From Flavobacterium covae (lineage in GTDB: Bacteria; Bacteroidota; Bacteroidia; Flavobacteriales; Flavobacteriaceae): a stretch of DNA of 64,000 nucleotides. Position 1 is the first letter of the stretch. The number at the start of each line of letters is the position of its first letter. This document shows, piece by piece, positions 29,919-41,742 of this stretch. The notes under the pieces were generated by a model. It searched no databases, was not told where the DNA came from, and saw only the letters and a program-made list of their open reading frames with translations. The position numbers were made by a program, and so were the translations under genes. The stretch lies in NCBI GenBank assembly GCA_019565575.1, contig CP067379.1:2046001-2110000 (forward strand). The letters run 5' to 3'.

Positions 29919-29952
29919 AAAATCCCTAACTACAACTGTAATTAGGGATTTT
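29919..29952. terminator. Hairpin upstream of the PD-(D/E)XK gene, downstream of secA
   Basis: AAAATCCCTAA...TTAGGGATTTT stem with T-rich flank, about 60 bases after the secA stop, suitable as the secA terminator. Nearly the same sequence as 28465-28502. Confidence 0.75.
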
Positions 29953-30010
29953 ATATTTATTAATACTGTGAGTCTACTGAATCACTGAACAGTGACCACT
30001 GCAAACTAAT

Positions 30011-33000
30011 TTAGTTCTGAACTAAAACCCATTCACCCGAAGCTAATAAATGCTCCGCTTTCTTGAATTTCATGGTTTCTGTTTGACCACTTAAGATGTG
30101 TTTGATGGTTACTTCGTCATTACGGTTAATTTTAGGTTGATCACGAACAATGGTTTCAGTAACTGTATTTTTTTGAGGAGCATTTATCGTTTTGTATTGC
30201 TTCACGGTGACGTTCAGCTTGCTCTTCCATATTTAATACTTCTTCTTTGCTTTCTATATAATGATCTTGGTGTAATTCTTCTACGGCTTCTTGTATTTGT
30301 GTATTTTGTTTTGGTAAATCCGCTTTAAATAAGAATGAAATAACCTCTTTGTTGATTCCTTCTAACATATTTTTAAATAAGTTAAAAGATTCAAATTTGT
30401 AAATCAATAACGGGTCTTTTTGTTCGTGTACAGCTAATTGTACCGATTGTTTCAACTCGTCCATTTTGCGTAAATGTTTTTTCCAAGCCTCGTCCACAAT
30501 TGCTAATGTGATGCTTTTTTCGAAATCAGCAATTAATTGTTTTCCTTGTGAATCGTATGCTTTTTTCAAATCCGTTACTACATTCATTCCTTTGATACCA
30601 TCCGTAAACGGAACTACGATACGCTCGAAATGATTTTCAGGATCTTCAAATACATTTCGTATGATAGGGAAGGCCTCGTTTGCATCGCGACTATTTTTAT
30701 TTTGGTAATATTCGCTGGCTGATTTGTAAAGAAGACCTGTTATTTTAGCGTCGTTTAAACTGGCGAATTCCGTTTCTGAAACAGGTGATGTAATGGATAA
30801 ATAACGAATTAATTCGAATTCAAAATTTTTGAAATCTTTCGTCAATTTATTTTTCTCCACAATATTGTCACACACATCGTAAATCATGTTGGCAATATCT
30901 AGTTTCAAACGCTCTCCGTGTAAGGCATGACGACGACGTTTGTACACTACCTCACGTTGTGCATTCATAACATCATCATATTCTAACAAACGTTTACGAA
31001 CGCCAAAATTGTTTTCTTCTACTTTTTTCTGTGCTCTTTCAATAGATTTGGTCATCATTGAATGTTGAATGACTTCACCTTCTTTCAAGCCCATTCTGTC
31101 CATGATTTTTGCTACACGATCAGAACCGAATAAACGCATTAGGTTATCTTCTAAAGATACGTAGAATTGAGAACTACCCACATCTCCCTGACGACCTGCA
31201 CGACCGCGTAACTGACGGTCTACACGACGTGAGTCATGACGTTCAGTACCTATGATAGCTAAACCTCCCGCTGCTTTTACTTCATCACTTAGTTTAATAT
31301 CAGTACCACGACCCGCCATGTTGGTAGCAATGGTTACTACGCCTGGTTTACCCGCTTCTGCTACAATTTGTGCTTCTTGTTTGTGCATTTTAGCATTTAA
31401 TACATTGTGCTGAATACCTTTCATTTTAAGCATACGGCTTAATAATTCAGATATTTCAACAGAAGTAGTACCAATTAGTACAGGACGACCTTGGGCTACT
31501 AATTCTTGTACATCATTTGCCACGGCATTAAACTTTTCGCGAACAGAACGATAAATTAAGTCTTCTTTGTCTAGACGAGCAATGGGTCTATTGGTAGGAA
31601 TTTCAACTACGTCTAATTTGTAAATTTCCCAAAATTCGCCTGCTTCTGTAACTGCTGTACCCGTCATACCGCCTAATTTATTATACATACGGAAGTAGTT
31701 TTGTAGGGTAACGGTAGCGTAGGTTTGTGTAGCTTCTTTAATACGAACGTTTTCTTTTGCTTCAATGGCTTGATGTAATCCATCTGAATAACGACGACCG
31801 TCCATGATACGACCTGTTTGTTCGTCTACGATTAGAATTTCACCATCCATGATAACATATTCTGTATCTTTTTCGAATAAAGTATATGCTTTTAATAATT
31901 GGGTTAAGGTATGGATACGTTCACTTTTTACTGAAAAATCAGCAAATAACGCTTCTTTTTTTTCTGCTTCTTCTTCTTTGGAAAGATTGGCTTTTTCTAT
32001 AATTGCAATTTCGGTTCCTATATCCGGTAATACGAAGAATTTATCATCAGTATTTTTAGATAATTCTTTAATACCTCCTTCTGTTAGTTCAACTTGGTTG
32101 TTTTTTTCTTCAATAACAAAGTATAATGCTTCATCTACTTGAGGCATTTTACGGTTGTTATCCGCCATGTATTCATTTTCTGTTTTTTGAAGTAATTGTT
32201 TGGTTCCTTCTTCTGATAAGAATTTAATTAAGGCTTTGTTTTTAGGTAAAGCACGATGTGCTCTCAATAAGTTAAATCCAGCTTCTTTAGTATTACCTTC
32301 TTTAAAAAGACGTTTTGCTTCTGCTAAAAAGCCGTTTGCTAGTTGACGTTGGATAGCAACTAGATTGTCAATAAAAGGTTTTAACTCGTTAAATTCGTGA
32401 CGGTCTCCATCTACCACTTGACCAGAAATGATGAGAGGAGTACGGGCATCGTCTATTAAAACAGAGTCTACCTCATCTACAATAGCAAAATTATGTTTGC
32501 GTTGTACTAAATCATCAGGCGTATGTGCCATGTTATCACGTAAGTAATCAAAACCAAATTCGTTATTGGTACCATACGTAATATCCGCTTCATAAGCTTT
32601 ACGACGCGCTTCGGTATTGGGTTGATGATTATCAATACAATCTACGGTTAATCCATGAAATTCAAATAACGGTGCTTTCCAGGTACTATCACGTTTTGCT
32701 AAATAATCGTTAACAGTTACGAGGTGAACACCATTCCCTGTTAAAGCATTTAAGTATAATGGAAGTGTTGCTACTAACGTTTTACCTTCACCTGTTTGCA
32801 TTTCGGCAATTTTTCCTTGATGTAACACCACACCACCAATCATCTGTACATCGTAGTGAATCATGTCCCAAGTAACGGTTTTACCTGCTGCTTCCCAAGA
32901 GTTAGCCCACAGAGCATCATCTCCTTCAATGGTAACATAGGTCTTATTAGCAGATAATTCGTGGTCTTTTGGAGTTGCTTTTACACGAATTTGAGTGTTT

Positions 33001-33375
33001 TCTTTAAAACGACGCGCAGTTTCTCTTACAACAGCAAAGGCTTCTGCTAAGATGTCGTTTAACACCTTTTCAGAAAGTTCATAAGCTTCTTTTTCTAATT
33101 TATCAATTTCAGTATAAACATCTTCTCTAGCATCTATATCTTGAATGTTTTCTACTTCGGACTTTAATTGAATAATTTTAGTGTCTTTTTCAGCACGAGC
33201 TTGTTTGATTTTTTTCTTTAAATTCAAAAGTTTTAGCGCGCAATTCATCATTTGTTAATGAACTTAATGGTCCCTCAAAAGATCTAATTTTATTAATTAT
33301 GGGCTGAATGGCTTTGATGTCTTTCTGTGACTTATCGCCCACAAAAACTTTTAATATGTTGTTAATGAAACTCAT
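30011..33375 (-). CDS. secA: Preprotein translocase ATPase SecA (two apparent frameshifts)
   Basis: About 1,120 residues, the long Bacteroidetes form. The motor drives proteins through SecYEG. Walker [16 protein letters not shown]-like [23 protein letters not shown], preprotein cross-linking domain, GRGTDIKLS and [11 protein letters not shown] of the second ATPase domain, and a helical scaffold are all present. The C-terminus ends GEWVLVQN and lacks the zinc-binding CxCGSGKK tail. Two one-base A insertions break the frame: near 33214 (after FKEK) and near 30193 (after HREAIQND). The gene is essential, so these are almost surely sequence errors. Confidence 0.95.
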
Positions 33376-33407
33376 ACGTTTTGTTTTAAAATGTCTGTAA
33401 AAATACC

Positions 33408-33438
33408 CAAAAAAAAAGCCTCTTAAGAGACTTTTTTA
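33408..33438. terminator. Terminator between DUF2795 gene and secA
   Basis: A-rich run, GCCTCTTAAGAGAC stem and T6. Works on either strand; it lies 12 bases after the DUF2795 stop. Confidence 0.7.
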
Positions 33439-33450
33439 GTAGGTTTATGC

Positions 33451-33672
33451 TTAATACTCATCCTCGTTCCAAAGATAATCTTCGTCTGATGGATAATCTG
33501 GCCAAATTTCTTCCATTGATTCATAAATCTCGCCTTCGTCTTCTATTGATTGTAGGTTTTCTACCACTTCTAATGGAGCACCAGTTCTAATAGCGTAGTC
33601 GATTAATTCGTCTTTAGTAGCAGGCCATGGAGCATCGCTTAAATATGATGCTAATTCTAAAGTCCAATACAT
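33451..33672 (-). CDS. DUF2795-domain small acidic protein
   Basis: 73 residues. MYWTLELASYLSDAPWPATKDELIDYAIRTGAPLEVVENLQ is the DUF2795 core, a small helical domain. The C-terminal half is strongly acidic (EDEGEIYESMEEIWPDYPSDEDY). Common in Flavobacteria just upstream of secA; function not known. Intact frame and own terminator. Confidence 0.88.
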   Translation of the reverse strand: MYWTLELASYLSDAPWPATKDELIDYAIRTGAPLEVVENLQSIEDEGEIYESMEEIWPDYPSDEDYLWNEDEY

Positions 33673-33898
33673 CTCTGTAAAATTTTAATTTGTGCAAATA
33701 TAATTTTTCTACTCAAAAAATCAAGTTTTTTTGATTTATTTTCAGTTGATTTTAAGAACATATAGATTGATAATTTTAGATTTTAGGCATTTCATTTTAT
33801 AGGAATGATTGCAAATGATCTTTAGAAAATCAACCTGAAATAACTTATAAAAGAGCTTGTTTAGGATTTAATTTTAGAAGATAAAAAATAATCTAAAG

Positions 33899-34468
33899 TT
33901 ATTTCCTCGGTATCCAAGGCACTTCGTTAGCGTGCAAGTCTAATGACAACTTTCGTGCCAACACAAAAAGGTAGTCAGAAAGTCGGTTCAAATACTTTAA
34001 AACGAGTTCATCGGTGGGTTCTTCCTCGTGCAAATGGGTGGCTAAACGCTCGGCACGACGGCAAACACAGCGTGCAATGTGACAATATGACACCGTAGTG
34101 TGTCCGCCAGGTAGGACAAAGTGTGTCATAGGGGGCAAATCGGTTTCCATTTTGTCAATCTCATTCTCGAGGTATTCAATATCTGTTTCGGTCAAGCCTA
34201 AATTTTGTAAACGCTTTTGACCATTTTTTAGTACTTCTTTTTCAGGGGGGGTGGCTAAAATAGCCCCAAGGGTAAACAAGCGGTCTTGTACTTCAATGAG
34301 TACGGCTTTGTACAACGGATTCATTTCTTGGTCGCGAATAAGTCCGATGTAAGAATTTAATTCGTCAACAGTACCGTAGCTTTCAATACGGATATGGTGT
34401 TTTGGAACGCGAGTCCCTCCAAATAGGGCAGTGGTGCCTTTATCGCCGGTTTTTGTGTATACTTTCAT
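33899..34468 (-). CDS. Cob(I)alamin adenosyltransferase, PduO type
   Basis: 189 residues. KVYTKTGDKGTTALFGG at the N-terminus forms the ATP-binding loop and RCVCRRAERLATHL near residue 130-145 provides the conserved Arg residues of the PduO/MMAB family. It transfers the adenosyl group of ATP to cob(I)alamin to make coenzyme B12 for B12-dependent enzymes such as methylmalonyl-CoA mutase. Full length, intact frame. Confidence 0.93.
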   Translation of the reverse strand: MKVYTKTGDKGTTALFGGTRVPKHHIRIESYGTVDELNSYIGLIRDQEMNPLYKAVLIEVQDRLFTLGAILATPPEKEVLKNGQKRLQNLGLTETDIEYLENEIDKMETDLPPMTHFVLPGGHTTVSYCHIARCVCRRAERLATHLHEEEPTDELVLKYLNRLSDYLFVLARKLSLDLHANEVPWIPRK

Positions 34469-34777
34469 TTTTGAGGGAAGATTATTAGTTTAAAAGTTTA
34501 AAAGTTTAAAAGTTTTGTTGTGCTAGGTTTCATAAAGTTTTACTAAGTGTTCTTTGCGAGCTTCGTGAATTCTTTGTGAACTTTGTGGTTAAAATTTATA
34601 AATTCAAAAGTATAAAAATGAAATTAAAATAACTTGAAAGGTTTTGTTTTTGGTTTCCATTTTCAAAAATAAAGTTCTTTTTTGCGAACGTCATGCGTTT
34701 CTTTATTTCAATTGTATTAAAAACAAAAAAGACCACTCTTTCGAAATGGTCTTTTTAAAAATATTTTTTTGAAGTTT
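34469..34777. other. Intergenic region between M16 peptidase and adenosyltransferase genes
   Basis: 309 bases. It holds AGTTTAAA repeated three times (34488-34514), CTTTGTG/TTCGTG-type repeats (about 34550-34585) like those at 44520-44612, and a terminator at 34724-34757. No gene. Confidence 0.7.
34724..34757. terminator. Terminator after the M16 peptidase gene
   Basis: AAAAAGACCA / TGGTCTTTTT, 10-base perfect stem, flanked by A and T runs; 20 bases after the M16 stop on the minus strand. Confidence 0.85.
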
Positions 34778-37705
34778 TTAGTATCCAAAAAGTTCTTCTA
34801 ACGAAATCTTTTTCACTTCACCTAACTTTTTCATATCTTCTAAAGAGACTTTTTTTTCTGGAAGCTACAATAGCATAAGTATAAGGTTTACCTGCTAAAT
34901 GTGTGCTGTGGAAATTCTTCACATCTTGCATGGTAATAGCATCTACCGCGGTGTAGATTTTCTTTCTAGCATCGGTTGTTTCGCCCAATTGCTTGTTGGC
35001 TAAATACGTAAAAATAATATTGTCTTGCGTGATGCGCTCGGTTTGAATGTCTTTTTAACGCCTGTTTTCGCTAAATCTAAATTAACAGGTAATTCAGGCA
35101 TTTTAGTCAATAACTCATTCATAGCTGTTGTTGCTTCATTGAATTTATCGGCTTGACTCCCCACATAACTCATCATATAGTATTGTTGGTCTTTCTTTTG
35201 TGGCGCTACATAATACCCGTAAGTACTATAGGCTAAAGCTTTACTTTCACGAATGGTTTGGAAAACGATTGACCCCATACCACCTCCAAAATAGCTATTG
35301 AATACATTTACGATTGGCGTTTTGTTAGCGTCATACATCTCAGTGTTTCTAATCCAACGGGTTTCTGCTTGTACCATGTCGTAATCAGTAAATAGAACTT
35401 GGTTTGCCGTTTGTGCCACTTGTTTGAATTCTTTCATTGCAGGAGCCGTAGCAAAAGTTGCAGGTACAATATGCATTGTTTTTAATTTACCTACTACAGC
35501 TGGTAAAGGTTGTGGACCGTAGTAAATTACGGTTTGCTCATAGGTATTCAAATTCTTAATGCGGTCTACCAATTCTTGTGCGGTAATTGCTTCAAGGTCT
35601 TTGTCTGAAAGGGCATTGTTGAATTTGTTTTTTGCTCCGTACATAGCATAACTGGTCAATCCTTGTAAAATAGCCCCTTTGTTCGCTTTAGCATCTTTTC
35701 GTGATTTGGCAATACGTGCTTTTAATGCTTTCAAGGCATTGTCATCGGCTTTAATGCCTGCCATCACGTCTTCGTACAATTTAACTGCTTTTTCAAAGTT
35801 TTCTTGTAAACCTTCAATAGCTACTGTAGTATATTCTTCGTTTGTACTCACATTGAAACTACAAGCAATTTTGTAAAATTCTTTAGAAATTTGCTCAGCT
35901 GTCATTTTATCAGTTCCTAAAAACTGGATGTATTGCGAGGCGATAGATTGTTTCAAATCGTTTAATGAACCGATTTTGTAACGGTATTTTAAACGGAAGA
36001 TGTCGTTGTCTTTGTTAGCAACGTACAATACTTCTGCTTTGCCAATTTTTGATTTTTGAATGTCTTTGTTAAAATCTAAAAACACAGGTTGTGCCGAAGT
36101 ACTAGGCATAGCATTGACCATTTTAACAAAATCCGATTGTTTGTCCGCATTGGTTTCAACAGGTGTAATAGAAGGTTTTTCGATTTTGTTGCTTACAGGG
36201 GCTTCTCCTTTGCGTTTTAAAATAGCCACATAGTTTTCTCCTAAATATTTATTAGCAAAAGCAACGATATCTTCTTTTTTGATTTTTGATAAATCGTTTA
36301 CATAAGCTACTTGGTCTCTCCAGTCTAATTCAGAAGTAAAAGCATCCATTAAAGTACTGGCTCTTTCCCCGTATTTTTCAGTTTCGTAAATTTTTGATTT
36401 TTTGATGTTATTAATGATAGAAGGAATCAAGTTGTCATCAAAATTTCCTTTTTTCAAGTTTTCAATTTCAGCTAACACCAAAGTTTTTACTTCTTCTAAA
36501 GATTGTCCATTAGTTGGCGAAGCAGAGAAATACAAAATTCCGTAATCGATTAACGAATAGGTGAAAGCGCTAGCTCTTAATAAACGTTGTTTTTTAACCA
36601 AGTTTAAGTCTAATAAACCCGCTTTACCATTGGTTAAAATTTGACCTACTAAGTCCGCTAATAAAGCATCTTTGTCTTTATTGCCTGGCAAACGATAGCC
36701 AAGAGTTAAGCTTTCTGCATCAGGCCCTACAATTTCTTTAACGATAGGAGTAGAGATAGGACTTTCGGGTTGGAAAGTGTATTTAGCTACGGGTTTGTTT
36801 TGCATATACCCAAAAGCTTTGTCAATCTTAGCAATCATCATGTCTGGGTTAAAATCACCAGAAAGTATGATACCCATATTATTAGGAACGTAAAATTTGT
36901 TGAAATAATTACGAATTTCTACTAACGATGGATTTTTTAAGTGTTCTACCGTACCGATGGTAGTTTGTAAACCGTAATTGTGGTTTTTGAATAAACTAGC
37001 AAATAAAGTTTCAAAAACTTTACGACCATCGTTATCTAACGTACGGTTTTTTTCTTCGTAAACCGCTTCTAATTCCGTATGGAAAATACGTAAAACAGGA
37101 TTGCGGAAACGTTCAGCCTGTACTGCTAAATATTTATCTATCGAACTGCTAGGTACATCATCTGTATACACCGTTTGTTCAAAAGAAGTAAATGCATTGG
37201 TGCCTTGCGCTCCCATAGCCGACATCATTTTGTCGTACTCATTAGCAATGGCATATTTACTAGCTACCCCAGAAACCGAATCGATTTTTTTGTAAATCGC
37301 TTTGCGTTGTGCTTCGTCTTTTGTTTTGTTGTATTGCTCGTAAAGGGCATCTATTTTGTTTAATTCTACTTGTTCTTTAGCCCAATCTAATGAACCGTAT
37401 TTGTCCGTTCCTTTGAACAACATGTGTTCTAAGTAATGCGCTAAACCAGTATTGGTAGCAGGGTCAGTTTTGCTACCCGCTTTTACCGCTACATAACATT
37501 GTATGCGTGGGTCTTTATTGGTAGGACTCAAGATAACGGTTAAACCGTTTTTTAACGTATAAAAACGTGCTTTGGTCGGGTCGTTTGTTACATATTTGTA
37601 ATTATAACCGTTGGCAGAGGCATCTTTCCATTGGTGTTGGCTTTGAGCCAAAGCGGCTGTTGAAAAAATAACAGCTGTTAAAACAAATTTAAGTTTGCGT
37701 AGCAT
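34778..37705 (-). CDS. M16-family (pitrilysin-like) zinc metallopeptidase (two apparent frameshifts)
   Basis: About 975 residues. Signal peptide KLKFVLTAVIFSTAALAQ directs it to the periplasm or outer membrane. The inverted zinc motif HxxEH is in AHYLEHMLFKGTD, with the downstream Glu in ELEAVYEEKNRTLDND. A second M16 domain follows from about residue 520; the YYGPQPLP and GGMGSIVFQTIRESKALAYSTYG segments belong to its C-terminal half. Breaks: A run near 35053 one short, and CTGGAAGC (34858-34865) in place of CTGAAGC. The rebuilt end is AIVASEKKVSLEDMKKLGEVKKISLEELFGY. Confidence 0.92.
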
Positions 37706-37770
37706 TGTAAATCAAATTAATTTAAAAGTCAAAAATAATTGTTATCAATCTAAAATATGATAATTAAATG

Positions 37771-38463
37771 TTAATGCTTATTACTGTTATCACTTTCGAT
37801 TATTCCGTCTTTTAAGCGAATAATTCTATGAGCGTGTTGAGCAATATCTTCTTCGTGAGTAACGAGAATGACAGTATTTCCGTTAGAATGAATTTCATCA
37901 AAAAGACGCATAATTTCAACCGAAGTTTTACTGTCTAAGTTTCCAGTAGGTTCATCAGCAAGAATGATTGACGGTTTGTTGACTAAGGCTCTTGCTACCG
38001 CCACACGCTGACGCTGACCTCCTGAAAGTTGATTGGGTTGGTGGTCCATACGATCGCTTAATCCCACTTGATTGAGTACTTCTTTGGCTCTTTGAGTTCT
38101 ATCAGATTTAGAGTAACCTGCATAAATCATGGGTAATGCTACATTATCAAGAGCGGTTGTTCTAGGTAATAGATTAAAAGTTTGAAAGACAAAACCGATT
38201 TCTTTATTTCTGATTTCGGCTAATTCATCATCTTTCATTTTAGAAACATCTTGCCCATTTAAAATGTACTGACCTGAAGTGGGGGTGTCTAAACAACCTA
38301 AAAGATTCATTAGTGTTGATTTACCCGAACCCGAAGGTCCCATTAGGGCAACATATTCACCTTTATTGATTTGTAAATCAATGCCTTTTAAAACGTGGAT
38401 AATTTCGCTGCCTAATTGGAAATCCCGTTTGATGTTTGATATTTTAATTAATGACTTATCCAT
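37771..38463 (-). CDS. ABC transporter ATP-binding protein, LolD/MacB type
   Basis: 230 residues. Walker [11 protein letters not shown]-loop [11 protein letters not shown], signature [16 protein letters not shown], Walker [14 protein letters not shown]-loop LVTHEED. The family works with an FtsX-like permease to extract lipoproteins (LolCDE) or export (MacB). No permease gene adjoins it, so its partner is encoded elsewhere. IS copy 2 sits 66 bases upstream. Confidence 0.9.
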   Translation of the reverse strand: MDKSLIKISNIKRDFQLGSEIIHVLKGIDLQINKGEYVALMGPSGSGKSTLMNLLGCLDTPTSGQYILNGQDVSKMKDDELAEIRNKEIGFVFQTFNLLPRTTALDNVALPMIYAGYSKSDRTQRAKEVLNQVGLSDRMDHQPNQLSGGQRQRVAVARALVNKPSIILADEPTGNLDSKTSVEIMRLFDEIHSNGNTVILVTHEEDIAQHAHRIIRLKDGIIESDNSNKH

Positions 38464-38529
38464 TTTATGAATACTTTTTACATTAGTGTTTGAATATAAG
38501 ATTATGTTACACTAAAATAGAGTTAAAAA

Positions 38530-40311
38530 AAAAAGAGGCTGTCCTAAAAGGGCAGCTTTTTTTATGCCGCAAATTCACGATATTGGTGATTGCTAGTAAA
38601 ATTTAATTTTTCAAAAACAATTAGAAGGCAAAATCGAGTCATATAGTTGTATGTTGAGCAAGAACGAGTTGTTTTAAAAGCTTTTTTCATTGAATCTGTA
38701 GTTGTAGCCACCATTTTTCTGAAATTATGACCAAGCGCCATTAGTAGAAACTCCATTTCTACCATTTCTAACCCAAAAAATGTAAACCGATTAAATTTAT
38801 TGTTGTTTTTTAGTTGTCCGAATACTGCCTCTACTTCAACAGGTCTTTTACTTCTGTGTTTGTGTCCTTTTTTGAGTTTAGTAATTCTTTAGCTTCGTTT
38901 TTTAGGCAATTTAGACGGTGATTGACTTCTATTTTTCGATTCCCTTTTGCTTTGTGGCATAAACTTCTCAATGGGCATCCTTCGCATCGTTTAGCCTGAT
39001 AATAAGTCACTTCTGATTCATATCCATTGCTAGAGATTCGCTTACCTATTCCTATGTTTTCCATTTTTTGCCCCATAGGACAGATATAGAAATCGTATTG
39101 TTGATTGTAAAATAAATTTTGCACTAAAAAGGATTCTCTTTAAGTTTCTTTTTCTGCTCTGCATGAAAATAATTGTACTTTACAAAGGGCTCAATTTGCT
39201 TGTTTTTAAGCATTTGGTAATTTTCTTCACTGCCATATCCAGCATCGGCGACAACTTCTTTACTTTGTCTATTATAGTTTTCTTCAAAACTGTTTAAGTG
39301 TGACTCTAATGTGTTGGTATCGTTGGTCGTTTGATGTATAGAAACGTGTGTAATAAATTGATTTTCAGTTGATATTTGAGGGTTGTAAGCTGGTTTGAGT
39401 TGCCCATTTCTCATATGATCTTCCTTCATTCTCATAAAAGTAGCGTCAGGGTCTGTCTTACTATAAGAGTTTCTATTTCCAAGTATTTCTAAATCCTTTT
39501 CGTATTTCTCTAATCTTGGAAGGTGTTCTTCCTGTAATTTCTGTAGTTCTTTTACCTGTTTCTTAGTCGGTTCTTTTAACTTTTTATTCAATTCTGATAG
39601 CTTTTCTTTTAATTCATCTGAATTGATTTTTTTTGGCAATGCTTCTTGGTTAAGTTCTTGGTTTTCTGATTGTATACTGTTTTCTATATCAGATAAAATA
39701 GTGTTGATTTTTACTTCTAATTTCTCTTTGTATTTTTCAACCGAACCACGCCAAACAAAGGTGTATTTGTTGGATTTTGCTTCAATTTTAGTACCATCAA
39801 TATATTGAACATCAAGGCTTATATAACCTAGGTCGACCAATATTTTTACTACTTCTGCGAATAAAACTTTGATTTTATCTTTCAAAATTTTGCCTCTAAA
39901 CTCGTTAATGGTTCTAAACCCAGGAGTGGAATTGCCTGAGATAAACATAAAATGAATGTTCTCATTAAGTGCTTTGGCTATTTTTCGGCAAGAATAGATA
40001 TTTGACAAATAGCTATAAAACAATACTTTGATTAGCATTCTGGGATGGTAAGCAGAGCATCCACCACCGCGATAAAGCTTAACTATGTCGCTAATATCAA
40101 GTCTGTCAACTATAGAATCGACCAGTCGAACAGGGTGGTTATCATCAATTTTATCAAAAATATTGATTGGAAAAAGTTCTAGGGAATTGCCTGTCTGGTT
40201 TTTAAATGTTACTTTAGCCATTGCTTGTTTTTTGTCACCTCTAAAATACATGTTTTAGAGTAAAACAGCAATAAAAAAGGCTGTCCTAAACTTTTTGGAC
40301 AGCCTCTTTTT
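38530..40311 (-). mobile_element. IS1182-like insertion sequence, copy 2
   Basis: 1782 bases with the same 15-base inverted ends as copy 1 and in the same orientation. Differences seen by eye: one A fewer at about 39125, and substitutions near 40041 and 40180. It is inserted inside a 13-base inverted repeat: AAATAGAGTTAAA before the left end and TTTAACTCTATTT after the right end, so the target was probably a terminator-like palindrome. Confidence 0.92.
38562..40251 (-). pseudogene. Transposase of IS copy 2 (extra frameshift)
   Basis: Same protein as in copy 1, but broken once more: at about 39125 the coding strand has five T/A instead of six, which ends the first frame at codon 375 (after KLKENPF). 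The A AAA AAG site at 38868-38873 is as in copy 1. If the missing base is a sequencing error, the element is fully equivalent to copy 1. Confidence 0.8.
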
Positions 40312-40333
40312 TTTTTTAACTCTATTTATAGGA

Positions 40334-41160
40334 TTATTGCGCTACTTCAAAAGTTTGATTAACATTAGGAGCAACCTCTCTAACATTTAATAATTCGCCA
40401 TTATTATTTAAAATCATAGTAACAAATTTCATTTTGTTTACATTTTTTACATTTTTGGTAGAGGAATGTTTAATTTTTTAACTAGTAAAGTATTAGCCTT
40501 AATTTCTCCTAGTGCATCTCCGTATATGTTTGTTAAGCATTCTCTTAAAACATCATTATGAACAAAATCTTTTATTACAGAACCACCTCCATAAAAACTG
40601 GTGTAATTAGATTGGTTAAAAATTAAACCATCTTCCACAACATACACAACAAATTTAAGGTCATTATGATCTTTAGTAGATATAACTTTTATGTCTAAGT
40701 TTATATTTCCTGAGTCTACAATAGAGTTCATGGCAATTCCTAGATCAGCATTATCTTTAGTTAGATCTATTACTTGATTTATATAGCTGTTTTGAGGTGT
40801 TTTCCATTCAATTTTTCTATTAAGCATACCTGTAGGGAAACTTTTAATTACAGCAGGTAAAGATCCTGAGTAGCTATAAGGATCAAATCCACCTCCGCTT
40901 GATCCTCTATGTATTGCTACACTTACAACTTTGGTTGTGCTTTCTTTTACCTTTGTAATACTATAACTTACTCTAGGACACCATCCGCACCAAGCACCTG
41001 TGTAATCCTCAATAAGAGCATTTTTTATAAATTTTGATGTAGTAGATGCTACTTCATTGTCAATATTTGTTTGGGATATAGGTTCACTCGTTGCGTTTTC
41101 TTTGCTACAAGATAACAGTAAAAACACACTAAGAGATGATAATATTTTTGAAAGTTTCAT
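40334..41160 (-). CDS. Omp28-related outer membrane lipoprotein with thioredoxin-like CxxC (one apparent frameshift)
   Basis: About 275 residues after adding one A near 40452; the restored tail is KNVKNVNKMKFVTMILNNNGELLNVREVAPNVNQTFEVAQ-like. Lipobox in LSVFLLLSCSKEN. The EDYTGAWCGWCPRVSYSI segment carries a WCGWC redox motif near residue 60. Omp28-family proteins are surface or periplasmic lipoproteins of Bacteroidetes. It is divergent from the tlpA-like gene at 41257, another CxxC protein, so both may act on thiols of exported proteins. Confidence 0.85.
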
Positions 41161-41256
41161 AATATTATTTTTAAGTTAATTGAAATAAATATTTGCGAAG
41201 ATGATAAAAAAAAATACTTTAGCAAAAAAAAAAATTAGTAAAAAAAATCTTATCGT

Positions 41257-41738
41257 ATGTTTAAAGTACTTAAAAACCTGTTTTTTATTCTTATTATGAG
41301 TACGGCTATTGCTCAACAAAAATGCCAGATGTTATATTAAAAGATCTAGAAAACAAAGATGTATCAGTTAAAAAGGATTTTATAGAGAAAGATAAATTGT
41401 ATGTTTTTACCTTTTGGGCAACATGGTGTGGACCTTGTATTAAAGAATTGGAAGAAATGAATGAAATTCAGGAAGAATGGAGACAAAATCTAAATTTTGA
41501 AATTGTAGCAGTTTCAATTGATGATTCAAGAACTCAAAAAAGAGTAAAACCATTAGTAAAAGGAAAAGAGTGGACATATAATGTTTTATTAGATACCAAT
41601 CAAGATTTTAAAAGAGCTATGGGAGTAGTTAATCCTCCTTTTACAGTGGTTGTTAAAAATGAAAAAATTGTTTACACCCAAAATGGATATACACCAGGAA
41701 GTGAACAAGAATTATATAATAAATTAAAGACTTTGTAA
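41257..41738 (+). CDS. TlpA-family thiol:disulfide oxidoreductase (one apparent frameshift)
   Basis: About 160 residues after adding one A near 41320. Signal peptide FKVLKNLFFILIMSTAIAQQ, then MPDVILKDLENKDVSV and the active site FWATWCGPCIKELEEM (WCGPC). Periplasmic thioredoxin fold protein; likely reduces or isomerises disulfides. It is followed after four bases by the DUF6029 gene, so the two form an operon. Confidence 0.88.
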
Positions 41739-41742
41739 TCTT

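Noticed and set aside
30011..33375. secA, lepB and trxB as real pseudogenes
   Set aside because: Essential single-copy genes with fully conserved halves on both sides of homopolymer or CTGAAGC-motif indels; sequencing error is far more likely.
13565..40311. Two IS copies as a composite transposon
   Set aside because: The 23 kb between them hold core genes (secA, M16 peptidase, pafA) in ordinary chromosomal context; only chance placement is supported.
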